A stretch of DNA of 13,847 nucleotides from Epulopiscium sp. Nele67-Bin004 (GCA_002007315.1 LNZQ01000226.1:1-13847), one strand, 5' to 3'; shown: positions 1 to 7,558, counted from the first letter of the stretch. Translations and numbers: made by a program. The notes: generated from the letters alone by a model not told the origin.

Positions 1-985
1 TTAGTAGTGCAATTTTTTATGCAGTGATTTTCAAACTGGATTTTTTTCCCACCAAATCGTTTTCTTTCTGTTTATTTTTTTATGGTAGAGCAGACGGCGA
101 CGTCATATACGTTTCCGTAAAACAGCCAAGGTGAGTCAAGAACCCCCGAAAGAAGAAAATGGTGGACAATGCACGACCACCTGCCACCACCTGATAAGAC
201 CTGCACCCTAACATTATAAATCCACAATATGTACAGCAGAGAAACATGACCAAAGCTGTGTGCAATAGTAATTAATAATAACCAATGATGGATAACGAAT
301 CACAATATTTGTAGAGTTGCAATAAATCCGAATCGCAATACATGTCGAATTGGCACCCAAGTATCTTGATACTGTTGAATCAGGACAAAAGCATATCGTT
401 CCAACCTAATGGACGGACAACTTTAAAGGGTCAGATAGGTTTTAAATCTTAAAAGTGGCTGTTTGACAATGAAATAAACAGATCCTGTGATCCCACACTA
501 CTTTACAGTGTCTTTAGTTTTCATTGTTTTGATAAAGGTCAATCACTTAGGGCCTTCTTTTTTTAAAATTATAATTCACATTAACACACGTATTCCCTTT
601 GAAGTGGTCACCACAGATGATACACGAGGAAGAAGATGGACGAAGTTGTCACCTTGTAGCAGTCATTGGCAATAAGCTGCAGCAGACTGAAGGAGTCAGA
701 GGAAGTGCCCATCTTCAGATAGAGCTCCCAGGCAAGCCGACCCTTTTGGTTCATTATGTCTGACAAACACAAGAACGGTGTTCAATAATCCAGCAATCAT
801 GAGCTGTTTCAGCAGCCTTCTTAGACACAGACTTGGACACATTAAATGCCTGTGGGCAAGCATTATTCCTTTTAGCAGAAATATCGTATTAGTGAAAAAG
901 TTCCCCCTTAAATTTTTTACAAGCCTGAGGCTACAACTTTGACCGCACCTACTAAATTGGGTGTGCATGAATTGTGCTAGAAGAT
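1..985. other. Non-coding block of atypical composition at the window start
   Basis: I see no convincing bacterial gene here on either strand. The open frames are short, lack ribosome binding sites and resemble no family I know. Composition differs from the rest: positions 601-840 are about 47% G+C by my count, while a 60-base line inside the next gene (1201-1260) is 28%. Clostridial intergenic DNA would normally be poorer in GC than its genes, not richer. A string matching the eukaryotic splice-donor consensus (AAG|GTGAGT) lies at 128-136, and a stop-free plus-strand frame with gene-like composition covers 575-763. Both could be chance. The block may be foreign DNA, host DNA or an assembly chimera. 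The change to AT-rich sequence falls near 970-1000, just before the next gene's ribosome binding site, and I find no good promoter for that gene. Confidence 0.5.
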
Positions 986-1017
986 TTAATTAACCCTGCA
1001 TAAGAGGGGGCGTATGT

Positions 1018-2079
1018 ATGAAAGATTGGATACTAGCAATCCAAGTTGGACTAGTATTTGTTGGAAGCATAGTTGGTGCTGGACTATCTTCAGGGCGAGA
1101 GCTTACAAAGTTTTTCGCTATATATGGCTATAAAAGTTTTGCAGGGCTACTTATTTGTGGCTTGTTGTATGTTTGGGTTGGCAAAATGATTATACATTTA
1201 AGTATAAAATATAATGTCACTTCATATAACGAATTTATCAATTTGGTGTGTCCAAGACCAATAGCAGTATTTACAAACATAGTGTTAACGCTATTTTTAT
1301 TTAGTAGCACCTCCATTATACTTGCTGGTAGCGGTGCCGTTGTCCATCAGCATTTTGGAGTTCCTATATGGATTGGCAGTGTCTTAATGATTGTCGTTAG
1401 TATTATATTTTTGATGAGAAAAACGCAAGGGCTGTACGAAGTTAACAACGTAACTGTGCCCGTTCTTATGATTATCATGACTGCAATTTTTATAGGATAT
1501 CAACATAATAATCCAGACCAAGTTAGTTTTGAGTACATAACTAAATTACCGTATTATCAAACAAATTGGATTGTATCAAGTTTAGTGTATGCAGGATTTA
1601 ATATAATTTCAATTGTAGGAATTGTTGTTTCGCTCTCAAGCGAGATAAAAAGTAATAGAATTATGCTCCGTGGTGTAGCTATAGGAAGTGCAATTTTGAC
1701 GGCTGTAAGTTTTGTTATAGTATTTCTAATGATAGTTAATCCAACATATGCCATAACATATGACATACCTATTCTTGCTGTGGCACAACAAATAACACCA
1801 TTTTTGCAATATTGTTTACTTATTATGATATGGCTTGAAATGTTTTCGTCGCAAATATCTAATATATTTAGTTTGACGAAATCTCTTGAAAGCAAATTTG
1901 GCATACAGTATGAGCAAGGTATAGCGATTAGCATTATAACTGCATTGCCGTTGTCAACTGTTGGTTTTACAAATTTGGTGGACGTGCTATACCCGATATA
2001 TGGTATGCTTAGCCTAGCTTTTGTATGTTGTGTTGTATGGTTTTATATTAGACAAAAAACAAGTATGTATTATGTATAA
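1018..2079 (+). CDS. ykvI: YkvI-like membrane transporter-family protein
   Basis: This 353-residue integral membrane protein resembles the YkvI family (COG3949), a distant branch of the APC/LeuT-fold transporters whose substrate is not established. The N-terminal helix carries the family hallmark FVGSIVGAGLSSGREL (residues 14-29), a glycine-rich broken helix of the type that binds substrate or ions in this fold. About ten hydrophobic segments follow along the whole length, which is close to the usual family size. The ATG at 1018 follows a ribosome binding site (GAGGGGG, 1004-1010) by 7 bases; an ATG at 1014 is out of frame. No clear sigma-A promoter is visible upstream, where sequence composition changes, so its native promoter may have been lost. 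It stands alone, convergent with the MORN gene. The family call is good; the function is unknown. Confidence 0.8.
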   Translation: MKDWILAIQVGLVFVGSIVGAGLSSGRELTKFFAIYGYKSFAGLLICGLLYVWVGKMIIHLSIKYNVTSYNEFINLVCPRPIAVFTNIVLTLFLFSSTSIILAGSGAVVHQHFGVPIWIGSVLMIVVSIIFLMRKTQGLYEVNNVTVPVLMIIMTAIFIGYQHNNPDQVSFEYITKLPYYQTNWIVSSLVYAGFNIISIVGIVVSLSSEIKSNRIMLRGVAIGSAILTAVSFVIVFLMIVNPTYAITYDIPILAVAQQITPFLQYCLLIMIWLEMFSSQISNIFSLTKSLESKFGIQYEQGIAISIITALPLSTVGFTNLVDVLYPIYGMLSLAFVCCVVWFYIRQKTSMYYV

Positions 2080-2108
2080 AAAATATGGGCGGTATATATT
2101 ATCCGCCC
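2080..2108 (-). terminator. Rho-independent terminator of the MORN gene
   Basis: GGGCGG (2087-2092) pairs with CCGCCC (2103-2108) around a 10-base AT loop. Read on the minus strand, the hairpin follows the MORN stop codon by a few bases and leads into ATATTTTTTATA, a proper T-tract. On the plus strand no T-run follows, so it would serve the ykvI-like gene poorly. Confidence 0.75.
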
Positions 2109-2113
2109 AATTA

Positions 2114-3187
2114 TCATGAATACCTTTTTATCATAAAATCCTCCGCAAAAACACCTTTATATACAGCCCTGTTGTTGTCCTCATAAACGCCTTCGCCTTC
2201 CATTTTGCCATTTTTGAACGAACCAATATATTTATGACCATTTGCAAATATTTTAGTTCCATGACCTGTCATCTTACCTTGAAAAAAATCACCTTTATAA
2301 GTAGCCCCATCTTCAAATATAAATACTCCTAACCCGTGAGGAATCCCCTCAAGCAAGTTTCCTTCATATTTACCTTGTCCTGGATACAACACAATGCCAT
2401 GACTTGATGATAGCATATAATTGTTATCAAATATACCTTCAAATCTATTTTGCTCGCCATCTTCATAGCAACCTTCGCCATGCATCAAACCGTCTTTAAA
2501 AGAACCAATGTATTTGTGACCATTAGAAAAGATTTTTAGCCCTTTGCCTGTAGCATGTCCATGTTCAAAGTCACCTTTATATATAGAGCCATCAACATAA
2601 ATCATAGTCCCTTTGCCTGATGGCACTGCATTATGTTCAACGTCACCTTCATATATGTCACCGTTGGCATACGAAATTTTGCCACGCCCAACGGTTTCAC
2701 CGTCCAAGAAGTCGCCTTCATATATACTGCCGTTAGTGTATGTTGCAACACCTATACCTTGAAGTTTATCTTCTATAAATGTTCCTTGATGTACAGTTCC
2801 ATCTGCAAAAGTTAATGTACCTTTGCCAGCTTTTTCCCCATCTGCAAAACTACCCAAATAGTGTGCATATAAAGAACCTTCGCCCCAAGTGTACTTTCCT
2901 TCTCCTGACGGGTGTCCAAATTGAAATTCACCTATATAAACTTCATTATTGCCAAAGTATGCAGTTCCTTTACCGTGTTTCTTTCCGTCCTTAAACTCGC
3001 CTTCATAAACAAGTTTTCCGTTTTCTTCTTCATCATACAGTTTGCCAGTGCCATAATAATTTTCACCTTTGATTGACCCTTCATACATAAGATAAGAATT
3101 TGGATAATGCAGAATTTGGTCATGATAAATATCTTTATTGCCACGTCCTACAAACATTGTTTTTATTGAATTGATTATTTTCGACAT
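2114..3187 (-). CDS. MORN-repeat protein
   Basis: This 357-residue protein consists almost wholly of 13 to 14 MORN repeats of the form YxGxFxxGxxxGxGxxxY, running from residue 35 to the C-terminus (for example YEGEFKDGKKHGKG at 61-74 and YEGDFLDGETVGRG at 156-169). MORN repeats make extended beta-hairpin stacks that act as scaffolds or contact lipids; bacterial members rarely have known roles. There is no signal peptide or membrane segment, so it is probably cytoplasmic. Residues 203-263 and 297-357 are closely similar over their whole length, pointing to an internal duplication with a 94-residue period. The ATG follows AAAGGGG by 6 bases. It is divergent from the Rpn-like gene and ends at its own terminator. 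The repeat call is certain; the function is open. Confidence 0.88.
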   Translation of the reverse strand: MSKIINSIKTMFVGRGNKDIYHDQILHYPNSYLMYEGSIKGENYYGTGKLYDEEENGKLVYEGEFKDGKKHGKGTAYFGNNEVYIGEFQFGHPSGEGKYTWGEGSLYAHYLGSFADGEKAGKGTLTFADGTVHQGTFIEDKLQGIGVATYTNGSIYEGDFLDGETVGRGKISYANGDIYEGDVEHNAVPSGKGTMIYVDGSIYKGDFEHGHATGKGLKIFSNGHKYIGSFKDGLMHGEGCYEDGEQNRFEGIFDNNYMLSSSHGIVLYPGQGKYEGNLLEGIPHGLGVFIFEDGATYKGDFFQGKMTGHGTKIFANGHKYIGSFKNGKMEGEGVYEDNNRAVYKGVFAEDFMIKRYS

Positions 3188-3192
3188 AGTAT

Positions 3193-3257
3193 ACCCCTTT
3201 GCTTAAATATTGTCTTTCGTTAGTGTACTTTCTTTTTTATATTATATAATTATAGCA
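3193..3257 (-). promoter_or_regulatory. Extended -10 promoter and ribosome binding site of the MORN gene
   Basis: On the minus strand TGCTATAAT (complement of 3249-3257) is an extended -10 element. I see no good -35 at 17 bases, which extended -10 promoters tolerate. The ribosome binding site AAAGGGG is the complement of 3194-3200. Confidence 0.45.
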
Positions 3258-3288
3258 TTTTTTGGGCTAAAAGCCACTAATTTTTTTA

Positions 3289-3317
3289 TTGTGGTCGTCA
3301 ATAAGTGATGGTATTAT
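3289..3317 (+). promoter_or_regulatory. Sigma-A-type promoter of the Rpn-like gene
   Basis: TTGTGG (3289-3294), a 17-base spacer, then TATTAT (3312-3317). It ends 25 bases before the ATG at 3343, which leaves room for the strong AAGGAGG ribosome binding site at 3331-3337. Confidence 0.55.
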
Positions 3318-3342
3318 ATAAGTAGAAACAAAGGAGGAACAC

Positions 3343-4194
3343 ATGTCAAAACAGATAAATTACGAAGATTTAGCAATGAAACGCTCGATGCAAATATTTG
3401 GGGAATATGGAGTTAAATACTTAGGTAGCAACAAAAAAGTGAAAAGTATAGGTTATACGGAGCACCCAAAAGTAATAGTTGAAGATAGCCGAATGGACTA
3501 TACTTATCTTATGGAAGATGACACGTATCATCACTATGAATTTCAAACAACTAATCAAGGTAGAAATGACTTTATACGCTTTTGTGCATATGATGTTAAC
3601 CTAACAGCACAAACAGGTAAAGACGTCCACACATTTGTTGTATATTCAAGTAATATTAAAAGACCAACTACTGAATATACGTTTGGTGGAGTAAAGTACA
3701 GTGTAACAGCTATTTGCATGGCAAATAAAGATGGTGATACAATTCTTGCAAATATTGAGGAACGCCTACAAAATGGTAAAGAACTAACGTATATCGACTT
3801 AATAGACTTAACTTTTTTACCACTGATGAGTAGCAAACTGTCTCAATACGATAGAATTGAAAAAACTATCTTATTAACGAAAGAATATCCAACAGAAAAA
3901 AGTGAAGATATTCAAGCACTTGTATTTGTATTAGGCTTAAAATTTTTAAGCAACGAAGATATTGAAAACATGAAAGAGGTGTTTAAAATGACTGCATTAG
4001 GAAAAATATTATATAATGATGGTATTGAGCAAGGCATCGAACAAGGCATTGAACAAGGCATCGAACAAGGTGCAACACAAAAAGCTATTGAAACTGCAAA
4101 AGAACTTCTTGCAGATAACGTTGAACTTAAATTAATAGCTAAATGGACAAAACTACCAGAGTCTACAATACTAAAGCTACAACAAGAAATGTAA
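3343..4194 (+). CDS. Rpn-like PD-(D/E)XK nuclease-family protein
   Basis: This 283-residue protein resembles the Rpn / 'PD-(D/E)XK nuclease family transposase' group, whose studied members (E. coli RpnA-E) are DNA endonucleases that promote RecA-independent recombination. The likely catalytic set is D52 in the SRMDYTYL segment and E66-x-Q68 in YEFQ, the E-x-Q form typical of the group. Residues 227-242 are four perfect GIEQ repeats, encoded by a 12-bp tandem repeat at 4021-4068. A short helical tail follows (residues 255-283, ELLADNVELKLIAKW), as in many relatives. The ATG is 5 bases after AAGGAGG. No transposon ends are visible, so despite the family name I do not call it a mobile element. 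Fold confidence is fairly high; activity is unproven. Confidence 0.75.
   Translation: MSKQINYEDLAMKRSMQIFGEYGVKYLGSNKKVKSIGYTEHPKVIVEDSRMDYTYLMEDDTYHHYEFQTTNQGRNDFIRFCAYDVNLTAQTGKDVHTFVVYSSNIKRPTTEYTFGGVKYSVTAICMANKDGDTILANIEERLQNGKELTYIDLIDLTFLPLMSSKLSQYDRIEKTILLTKEYPTEKSEDIQALVFVLGLKFLSNEDIENMKEVFKMTALGKILYNDGIEQGIEQGIEQGIEQGATQKAIETAKELLADNVELKLIAKWTKLPESTILKLQQEM
4021..4068 (+). repeat. 12-bp tandem repeat encoding GIEQ x4
   Basis: Four in-frame copies of GG(T/C)AT(T/C)GA(G/A)CAA differ only at silent third positions. Each encodes Gly-Ile-Glu-Gln. Slippage here would add or remove four residues without shifting frame. Confidence 0.9.
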
Positions 4195-4201
4195 ATTTAT
4201 A

Positions 4202-4220
4202 TAGGGGGTTGTCCCCCCTA
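4202..4220. terminator. Hairpin between the convergent Rpn-like and spmB genes
   Basis: TAGGGGG (4202-4208) pairs with CCCCCTA (4214-4220) around TTGTC. The spmB stop codon (4218-4220) lies within the stem. Neither direction has a good T-run, so this is a weak or Rho-assisted terminator at best. Confidence 0.45.
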
Positions 4221-4754
4221 TGCTACCCCAAATATGAAAATAGTTAGATAGTATGACGCAATAATTCCGACAACAGACGCTATAAGTGCCCCTGCAAGCG
4301 TGTAACGGGTATTTTTTATGTTTGCTGCCAAAAAGTATACTGACATCGTATAAAAAATTGTTTCTGTACAGCCAAACATTATAGACACAAGTCGTCCAAT
4401 AAACGAGTCTGGCCCATGCGTTTCAAATATGTTTAATATAAGCCCTGTTGATGCCGATGACGAAACTGTACGCATAATAGCGATAGGAACGACTTCACTT
4501 GGAAAGTCAGTAAACGAAATAAGCGGCGTTATAAGTCTAACAAGCCCATCAAGTGACCCTGACGCCCTAAGCATACCAACTGCCACCAGAAGCCCAATAA
4601 GCGTTGGCAAAATCTGCACCGCAACTTTTAGCCCCTCCATAGCCCCCTCAACAAACACTTCAAATACATTTACTTCCTTATATAAGCCATAGCTAATAAT
4701 TAGTGCACATATAACTGGAATTATGTAGTCTGATATTGACATAAAAATATTCAT
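4218..4754 (-). CDS. spmB: Spore maturation protein B
   Basis: This 178-residue membrane protein matches the length and layout of SpmB, a Gate-domain protein related to nucleoside transporters. With SpmA it is needed in Bacillus and Clostridium for full dehydration of the spore core and heat resistance. Recognisable parts are the N-terminal segment with EGAMEGLKVAVQILPTLIG (residues 37-55), GMLRASGSLD (60-69), and the block HGPDSFIGRLVSIMFGCTE (113-131) followed by hydrophobic helices. Where I recall a P(L/I)SGSA motif in relatives, this protein reads RTVSSSAS (95-102), a possible divergence. The ATG follows AAAGGAGGAC, which lies in the end of spmA; stop and start are two bases apart, so translation is likely coupled. 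Confidence 0.9.
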   Translation of the reverse strand: MNIFMSISDYIIPVICALIISYGLYKEVNVFEVFVEGAMEGLKVAVQILPTLIGLLVAVGMLRASGSLDGLVRLITPLISFTDFPSEVVPIAIMRTVSSSASTGLILNIFETHGPDSFIGRLVSIMFGCTETIFYTMSVYFLAANIKNTRYTLAGALIASVVGIIASYYLTIFIFGVA

Positions 4755-4756
4755 GA

Positions 4757-5335
4757 TTAGTCCTCCTTTCTATACATAAGCTTTGCAAACATAATAGCTA
4801 CAACTGTTGAACAAAAAGTTGCTATTATAGATGGTGCAACTATTTCTGTTGGGTTAACTGACCCATATGACGCACGATACGACACCATATTTATAGAAAT
4901 AAGCTGTATAGAAGAAATGTTGATAATCAAAAACATACACATTGCATGCGTTGCCACTTTAGAGCTTTTGTTAAGCTTTTGTAGCTCCGCCATAGCTTTA
5001 AGCCCTGGTGGTGTTGCTGCCCAACCAAGCCCCAAAAAGTTTGCAATCATATTTGTTGCAATATACTTTCTTGCAGGGTGATTTTTTGGCACATCTGGAA
5101 ACAAAAAGTTTAATATAGGCGTCATACGCTCTGCAAGTGTGTCTATAAGGTTGGAACGCTCTGCAATATACATTATCCCCATCCACATGGCAAGTATCCC
5201 GCAGGTGTCAAAACAAATTTTTACTGCACTTTGGCTTGACGCAAGCATTTCTGTTGTAAGCCCCGCCATATCTCCCCCAAACGCAGCCATAATAATTGAG
5301 AAAATAACCATGAAACTCCATAGGTAATTTAACAT
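4757..5335 (-). CDS. spmA: Spore maturation protein A
   Basis: This 192-residue membrane protein is close to Bacillus SpmA in length. It carries the conserved core NMIANFLGLGWAATPPGLKA (residues 95-114) and the NISSIQLI segment (139-146), with about five hydrophobic helices. It acts with SpmB, encoded two bases downstream, during spore maturation, probably in the mother cell or outer forespore membrane. The start ATG follows AAAAGGAGGACTAA, a near-ideal ribosome binding site. In Bacillus the operon is made late in sporulation in the mother cell; a possible sigma-E -10 element is listed separately. Its presence is the strongest sign that the organism forms endospores. Confidence 0.92.
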   Translation of the reverse strand: MLNYLWSFMVIFSIIMAAFGGDMAGLTTEMLASSQSAVKICFDTCGILAMWMGIMYIAERSNLIDTLAERMTPILNFLFPDVPKNHPARKYIATNMIANFLGLGWAATPPGLKAMAELQKLNKSSKVATHAMCMFLIINISSIQLISINMVSYRASYGSVNPTEIVAPSIIATFCSTVVAIMFAKLMYRKED

Positions 5336-5374
5336 TTAGTCCTCCTTTTGATAATAATATAGTCTTGTCCATTA

Positions 5375-5382
5375 AATATATG
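5375..5382 (-). promoter_or_regulatory. Possible sigma-E -10 element of spmA-spmB
   Basis: On the minus strand CATATATT fits the CATAnnnT form of sigma-E -10 elements and lies 39 bases before the spmA start. The best upstream match to a -35 (around TTATACT) is about 17 bases away, slightly too far, and the area is AT-rich, so this is tentative. Confidence 0.3.
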
Positions 5383-5497
5383 CCAATATATTTGTAAAAA
5401 GTATAAAAACTTTTTAGCTTTTTTTATGCATAATTGTAGAAAAAAATTGTAATTTTCAGTGACATAACATTTACATTGGTCATATTATGGTAGCAAA

Positions 5498-5506
5498 TGC
5501 TATAAT
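5498..5506 (+). promoter_or_regulatory. Upstream extended -10 promoter of abrB
   Basis: TGCTATAAT (5498-5506) is an extended -10. TTGGTC (5476-5481) is a weak -35 at a long 19-base spacing. It would give a leader of about 105 bases. A second, closer promoter follows. Confidence 0.4.
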
Positions 5507-5540
5507 AAAATATTAATTGCTAAAATTTTACAATTAGTAA

Positions 5541-5569
5541 TTGACTTTTATTTCAAATTATGGTATCTT
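5541..5569 (+). promoter_or_regulatory. Proximal sigma-A promoter of abrB
   Basis: TTGACT (5541-5546), a 17-base spacer, then TATCTT (5564-5569). The expected start of transcription is near 5576, about 43 bases before the ATG. The hexamers and spacing are identical to those of the promoter before the defence ATPase at 13058-13086. Confidence 0.6.
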
Positions 5570-5618
5570 AATGTAAGAAGATAGAGAAATTTATATATTA
5601 TGAGGAGTGGGTTAGGCA

Positions 5619-5882
5619 ATGAAATCGACAGGAATTGTAAGAAAAGTAGATGAACTTGGTAGAGTGGTACTACCTATCGAATTAAGAAGAAATTTGGAAA
5701 TTAATGAAAAAGATGCACTAGAAATTTTTGTAGATGATTCAAAAATTATCTTAAAAAAATATGAGCCATCAGATATTTTCACTGGAAGTATGGACGATTT
5801 AGTTGATTACAAAGGGAAAAAGGTTTCTCGTGAAACTATAAAAACATTAGCATTAATAGCAGGTTTCAAAATAGAAGAATAA
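5619..5882 (+). CDS. abrB: AbrB-family transition-state regulator
   Basis: This 87-residue protein carries the AbrB/SpoVT DNA-binding domain, a swapped beta-hairpin dimer, in residues 1-48: MKSTGIVRKVDELGRVV then LPIELRRNLEINEKDALEI. It should bind AT-rich promoter DNA and control the move from growth to stationary phase and sporulation. Clostridial AbrB proteins usually end in a small Cys-x2-Cys / Cys-x2-Cys zinc ribbon after KYEP. Here the segment is present but the four cysteine positions read D52, T55, S70 and T73, so it cannot bind zinc in that way. The ribosome binding site is AGGAG at 5603-5607. It is monocistronic, with two promoters upstream and a terminator directly after. Confidence 0.9.
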   Translation: MKSTGIVRKVDELGRVVLPIELRRNLEINEKDALEIFVDDSKIILKKYEPSDIFTGSMDDLVDYKGKKVSRETIKTLALIAGFKIEE

Positions 5883-5890
5883 CTATATAT

Positions 5891-5917
5891 AGGGGTAGCG
5901 ATCGCTACCCCTTTCTT
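5891..5917 (+). terminator. Terminator of abrB
   Basis: A perfect 22-bp palindrome (5891-5912) forms a 9-bp stem, AGGGGTAGC with GCTACCCCT, closed by GATC, and is followed by TTCTT. It lies 8 bases after the abrB stop and may also stop the convergent gene, though no T-run follows on that side. Confidence 0.75.
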
Positions 5918-5920
5918 ATA

Positions 5921-6652
5921 TTAGTCATACAACTGAATTGGCGACAATGAGTTTGTATAATAGTCGCAAAGATTTAGTGCCTCAAAAAATGTATCTGGAG
6001 GTATAGGTAATGTTAGACTAAAGCCTGACGACACATCTCCTATAGAGCCATATACAAAATTTAGTGTTGGGTGTGATGTTGCATCTGATATATAAATATC
6101 TTTTAGTCTATACAAAGAGTAATATGAGTCGTAATAATTGCCCAAAAAGTAAATAAGCTTTGATGAAAATATAACTTCAACGTTTTGTGTTGCAAGATTG
6201 TTGTAATATTTTGTTATCAAAAGATGATTAACCAAACCACCAACAACCGCCAAACTACAAGTTACATAACAAATACCTACACTATTTGAAGCACCTGAAA
6301 ATACAAAACCTACACCTAATATCAAAAACATAATAACTATTAATATATTTGTAACTACATAATTTAATTTTTGTACCATAACGTATTGTGAAATTTCTGA
6401 AAATTGCTGTGGTATATACACCCATTTATCTATCGTGCTATCTTGTTCAAATGATAGCATTTTGTTCTTATATATTCGACAATAGTTTAGACCGTTAAGT
6501 CCAGAACCTACTAAAGTTATTCCAAGAAATACTGCAATAATATGAGAGGGCGACTCCATATCAAACTCAATAAGTGGCAATATAGTCAAAAGTATCCCGC
6601 CTATCAAGCAAATTATAGATAATCTTAAATTTAATTGAATCCTTTCTCTCAT
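5921..6652 (-). CDS. Uncharacterised four-helix membrane protein
   Basis: I do not recognise this family. The start is the ATG at 6652 (243 residues): it sits 8 bases after GGAGG (complement of 6661-6665), whereas a TTG at 6667 overlaps that ribosome binding site. Numbered from 6652, the N-terminal half has hydrophobic helices at about 11-30, 35-53, 98-119 and 125-146, grouped in two pairs. The stretch between the pairs (about 60-95) is polar and probably cytoplasmic. The C-terminal hundred residues are soluble and rich in tyrosine (YYDSYYSLYRLKDIYI at about 174-189), which suggests a compact domain reading something like a regulatory or PH-like fold, though this is a guess. It is convergent with abrB and divergent from the Bax-inhibitor-like gene; I see no strong promoter of its own. 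Confidence 0.7.
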   Translation of the reverse strand: MRERIQLNLRLSIICLIGGILLTILPLIEFDMESPSHIIAVFLGITLVGSGLNGLNYCRIYKNKMLSFEQDSTIDKWVYIPQQFSEISQYVMVQKLNYVVTNILIVIMFLILGVGFVFSGASNSVGICYVTCSLAVVGGLVNHLLITKYYNNLATQNVEVIFSSKLIYFLGNYYDSYYSLYRLKDIYISDATSHPTLNFVYGSIGDVSSGFSLTLPIPPDTFFEALNLCDYYTNSLSPIQLYD

Positions 6653-6748
6653 CTTACTCACCTCCAAACATAAAAACTAATAATATATTATGAAGTAGAC
6701 AACTTTTTTGACCTAAAAATTTTACAAATTTATCCAAAAAAGTTTTTA

Positions 6749-6777
6749 TTGAAATGGAATATAATATATAGTATAAT
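6749..6777 (+). promoter_or_regulatory. Strong sigma-A promoter of the Bax-inhibitor-like gene
   Basis: TTGAAA (6749-6754), a 17-base spacer, then a perfect TATAAT (6772-6777). This is the best consensus promoter in the window. The ribosome binding site GAGGTGA follows before the ATG at 6814. Confidence 0.75.
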
Positions 6778-6813
6778 AGTTGGGAAACCTAAAAATAGAA
6801 ACGAGGTGATTTT

Positions 6814-7557
6814 ATGCGTTCAAATCCAATGATTAGACGTGGACTTGATTCTGAGTCTACACACACTGGCGAACTTATGAGCGTTGAAGGTGTTAGAAAC
6901 AAAACATTGCTTTTGGTAGGGATAACAGGTATTGCAGCTGTTGCAACTTACATGGGCTTTGGTTCAACACCAACTGGCATATATCAAGCTAGAACATTTG
7001 CAATTGCAGCATCTTTTGCCGCACTATTTTGTGCAATAGGTATGATGTTTTCTCCTGCTATGTCTAGAGTGTTATCATTTGTATATGCAGCACTACAAGG
7101 AGTCGCAGTTGGAGGAATATCATTAGCATACGGATACTTTTTTGATGGCGTAATACAAAAGGCGTTAACATTAACATTGCTTGCGGTCTTATTCACATTA
7201 TTACTTTATAAAGAAACGCCAAGCCTTGCAGGAAAAATCCGTAAAGGTGTTATGATATTAACATTTACGATATTTGGACTATCTATGATAGCACTTATAG
7301 GAAGCTTTTTAGGAATGGGGTCTTTCGCAATGTTGTTGTTTGGAAGCAATCCTATTGCAATAGGGTTTAGTGTTCTAACAGTTATCGTTGCAATAGCCCA
7401 TCTTATGCTTGACTACGATAACGTCGCTATGGGTGTCCAACACGGACTTCCAAAGCATATGGAATATTTCTTCGCAGTAGGAATTCTTGCTACTGTTGTA
7501 TGGGTATATATCGAAATGGTAGAGCTACTTTCAAGAATAGCGATGAGCCAAGAATAA
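6814..7557 (+). CDS. Bax inhibitor-1 / YccA-like membrane protein
   Basis: This 247-residue protein belongs to the bacterial Bax inhibitor-1-like group (PF12811 type). It begins with the typical soluble RSNP-x2-RR segment (residues 2-9), then has seven hydrophobic helices at about 30-48, 60-80, 84-108, 113-132, 144-167, 180-200 and 217-241. The conserved block LMLDYDNV...GLPKHMEYFFAVG (197-223), with its charged residues, precedes the last helix. Relatives of the wider TMBIM family form pH-sensitive calcium leak channels; the role of this branch in bacteria is not settled. The ATG follows GAGGTGATTTT. It is a single-gene transcript from a near-consensus promoter to a strong terminator, so it is likely well expressed in growing cells. 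Confidence 0.88.
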   Translation: MRSNPMIRRGLDSESTHTGELMSVEGVRNKTLLLVGITGIAAVATYMGFGSTPTGIYQARTFAIAASFAALFCAIGMMFSPAMSRVLSFVYAALQGVAVGGISLAYGYFFDGVIQKALTLTLLAVLFTLLLYKETPSLAGKIRKGVMILTFTIFGLSMIALIGSFLGMGSFAMLLFGSNPIAIGFSVLTVIVAIAHLMLDYDNVAMGVQHGLPKHMEYFFAVGILATVVWVYIEMVELLSRIAMSQE

Positions 7558-7558
7558 C

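Noticed and set aside
80..968. Open frames of 61 to 90 codons in the first kilobase
   Set aside because: No ribosome binding sites, no family resemblance and odd cysteine-rich composition; they look like chance frames in GC-richer DNA.
3343..4194. Active transposable element
   Set aside because: The Rpn-like family is often named a transposase, but there are no terminal inverted repeats or target duplications around the gene.
5891..5912. Operator or restriction-type palindrome containing GCGATCGC
   Set aside because: Its position straight after abrB and the following T-rich bases make a terminator the simplest reading.
6665..6667. TTG start of the four-helix membrane protein
   Set aside because: It overlaps the GGAGG that serves the ATG at 6652. 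The same reasoning rejects the upstream TTG starts at 11742 (HNH) and 11050 (DUF1653).
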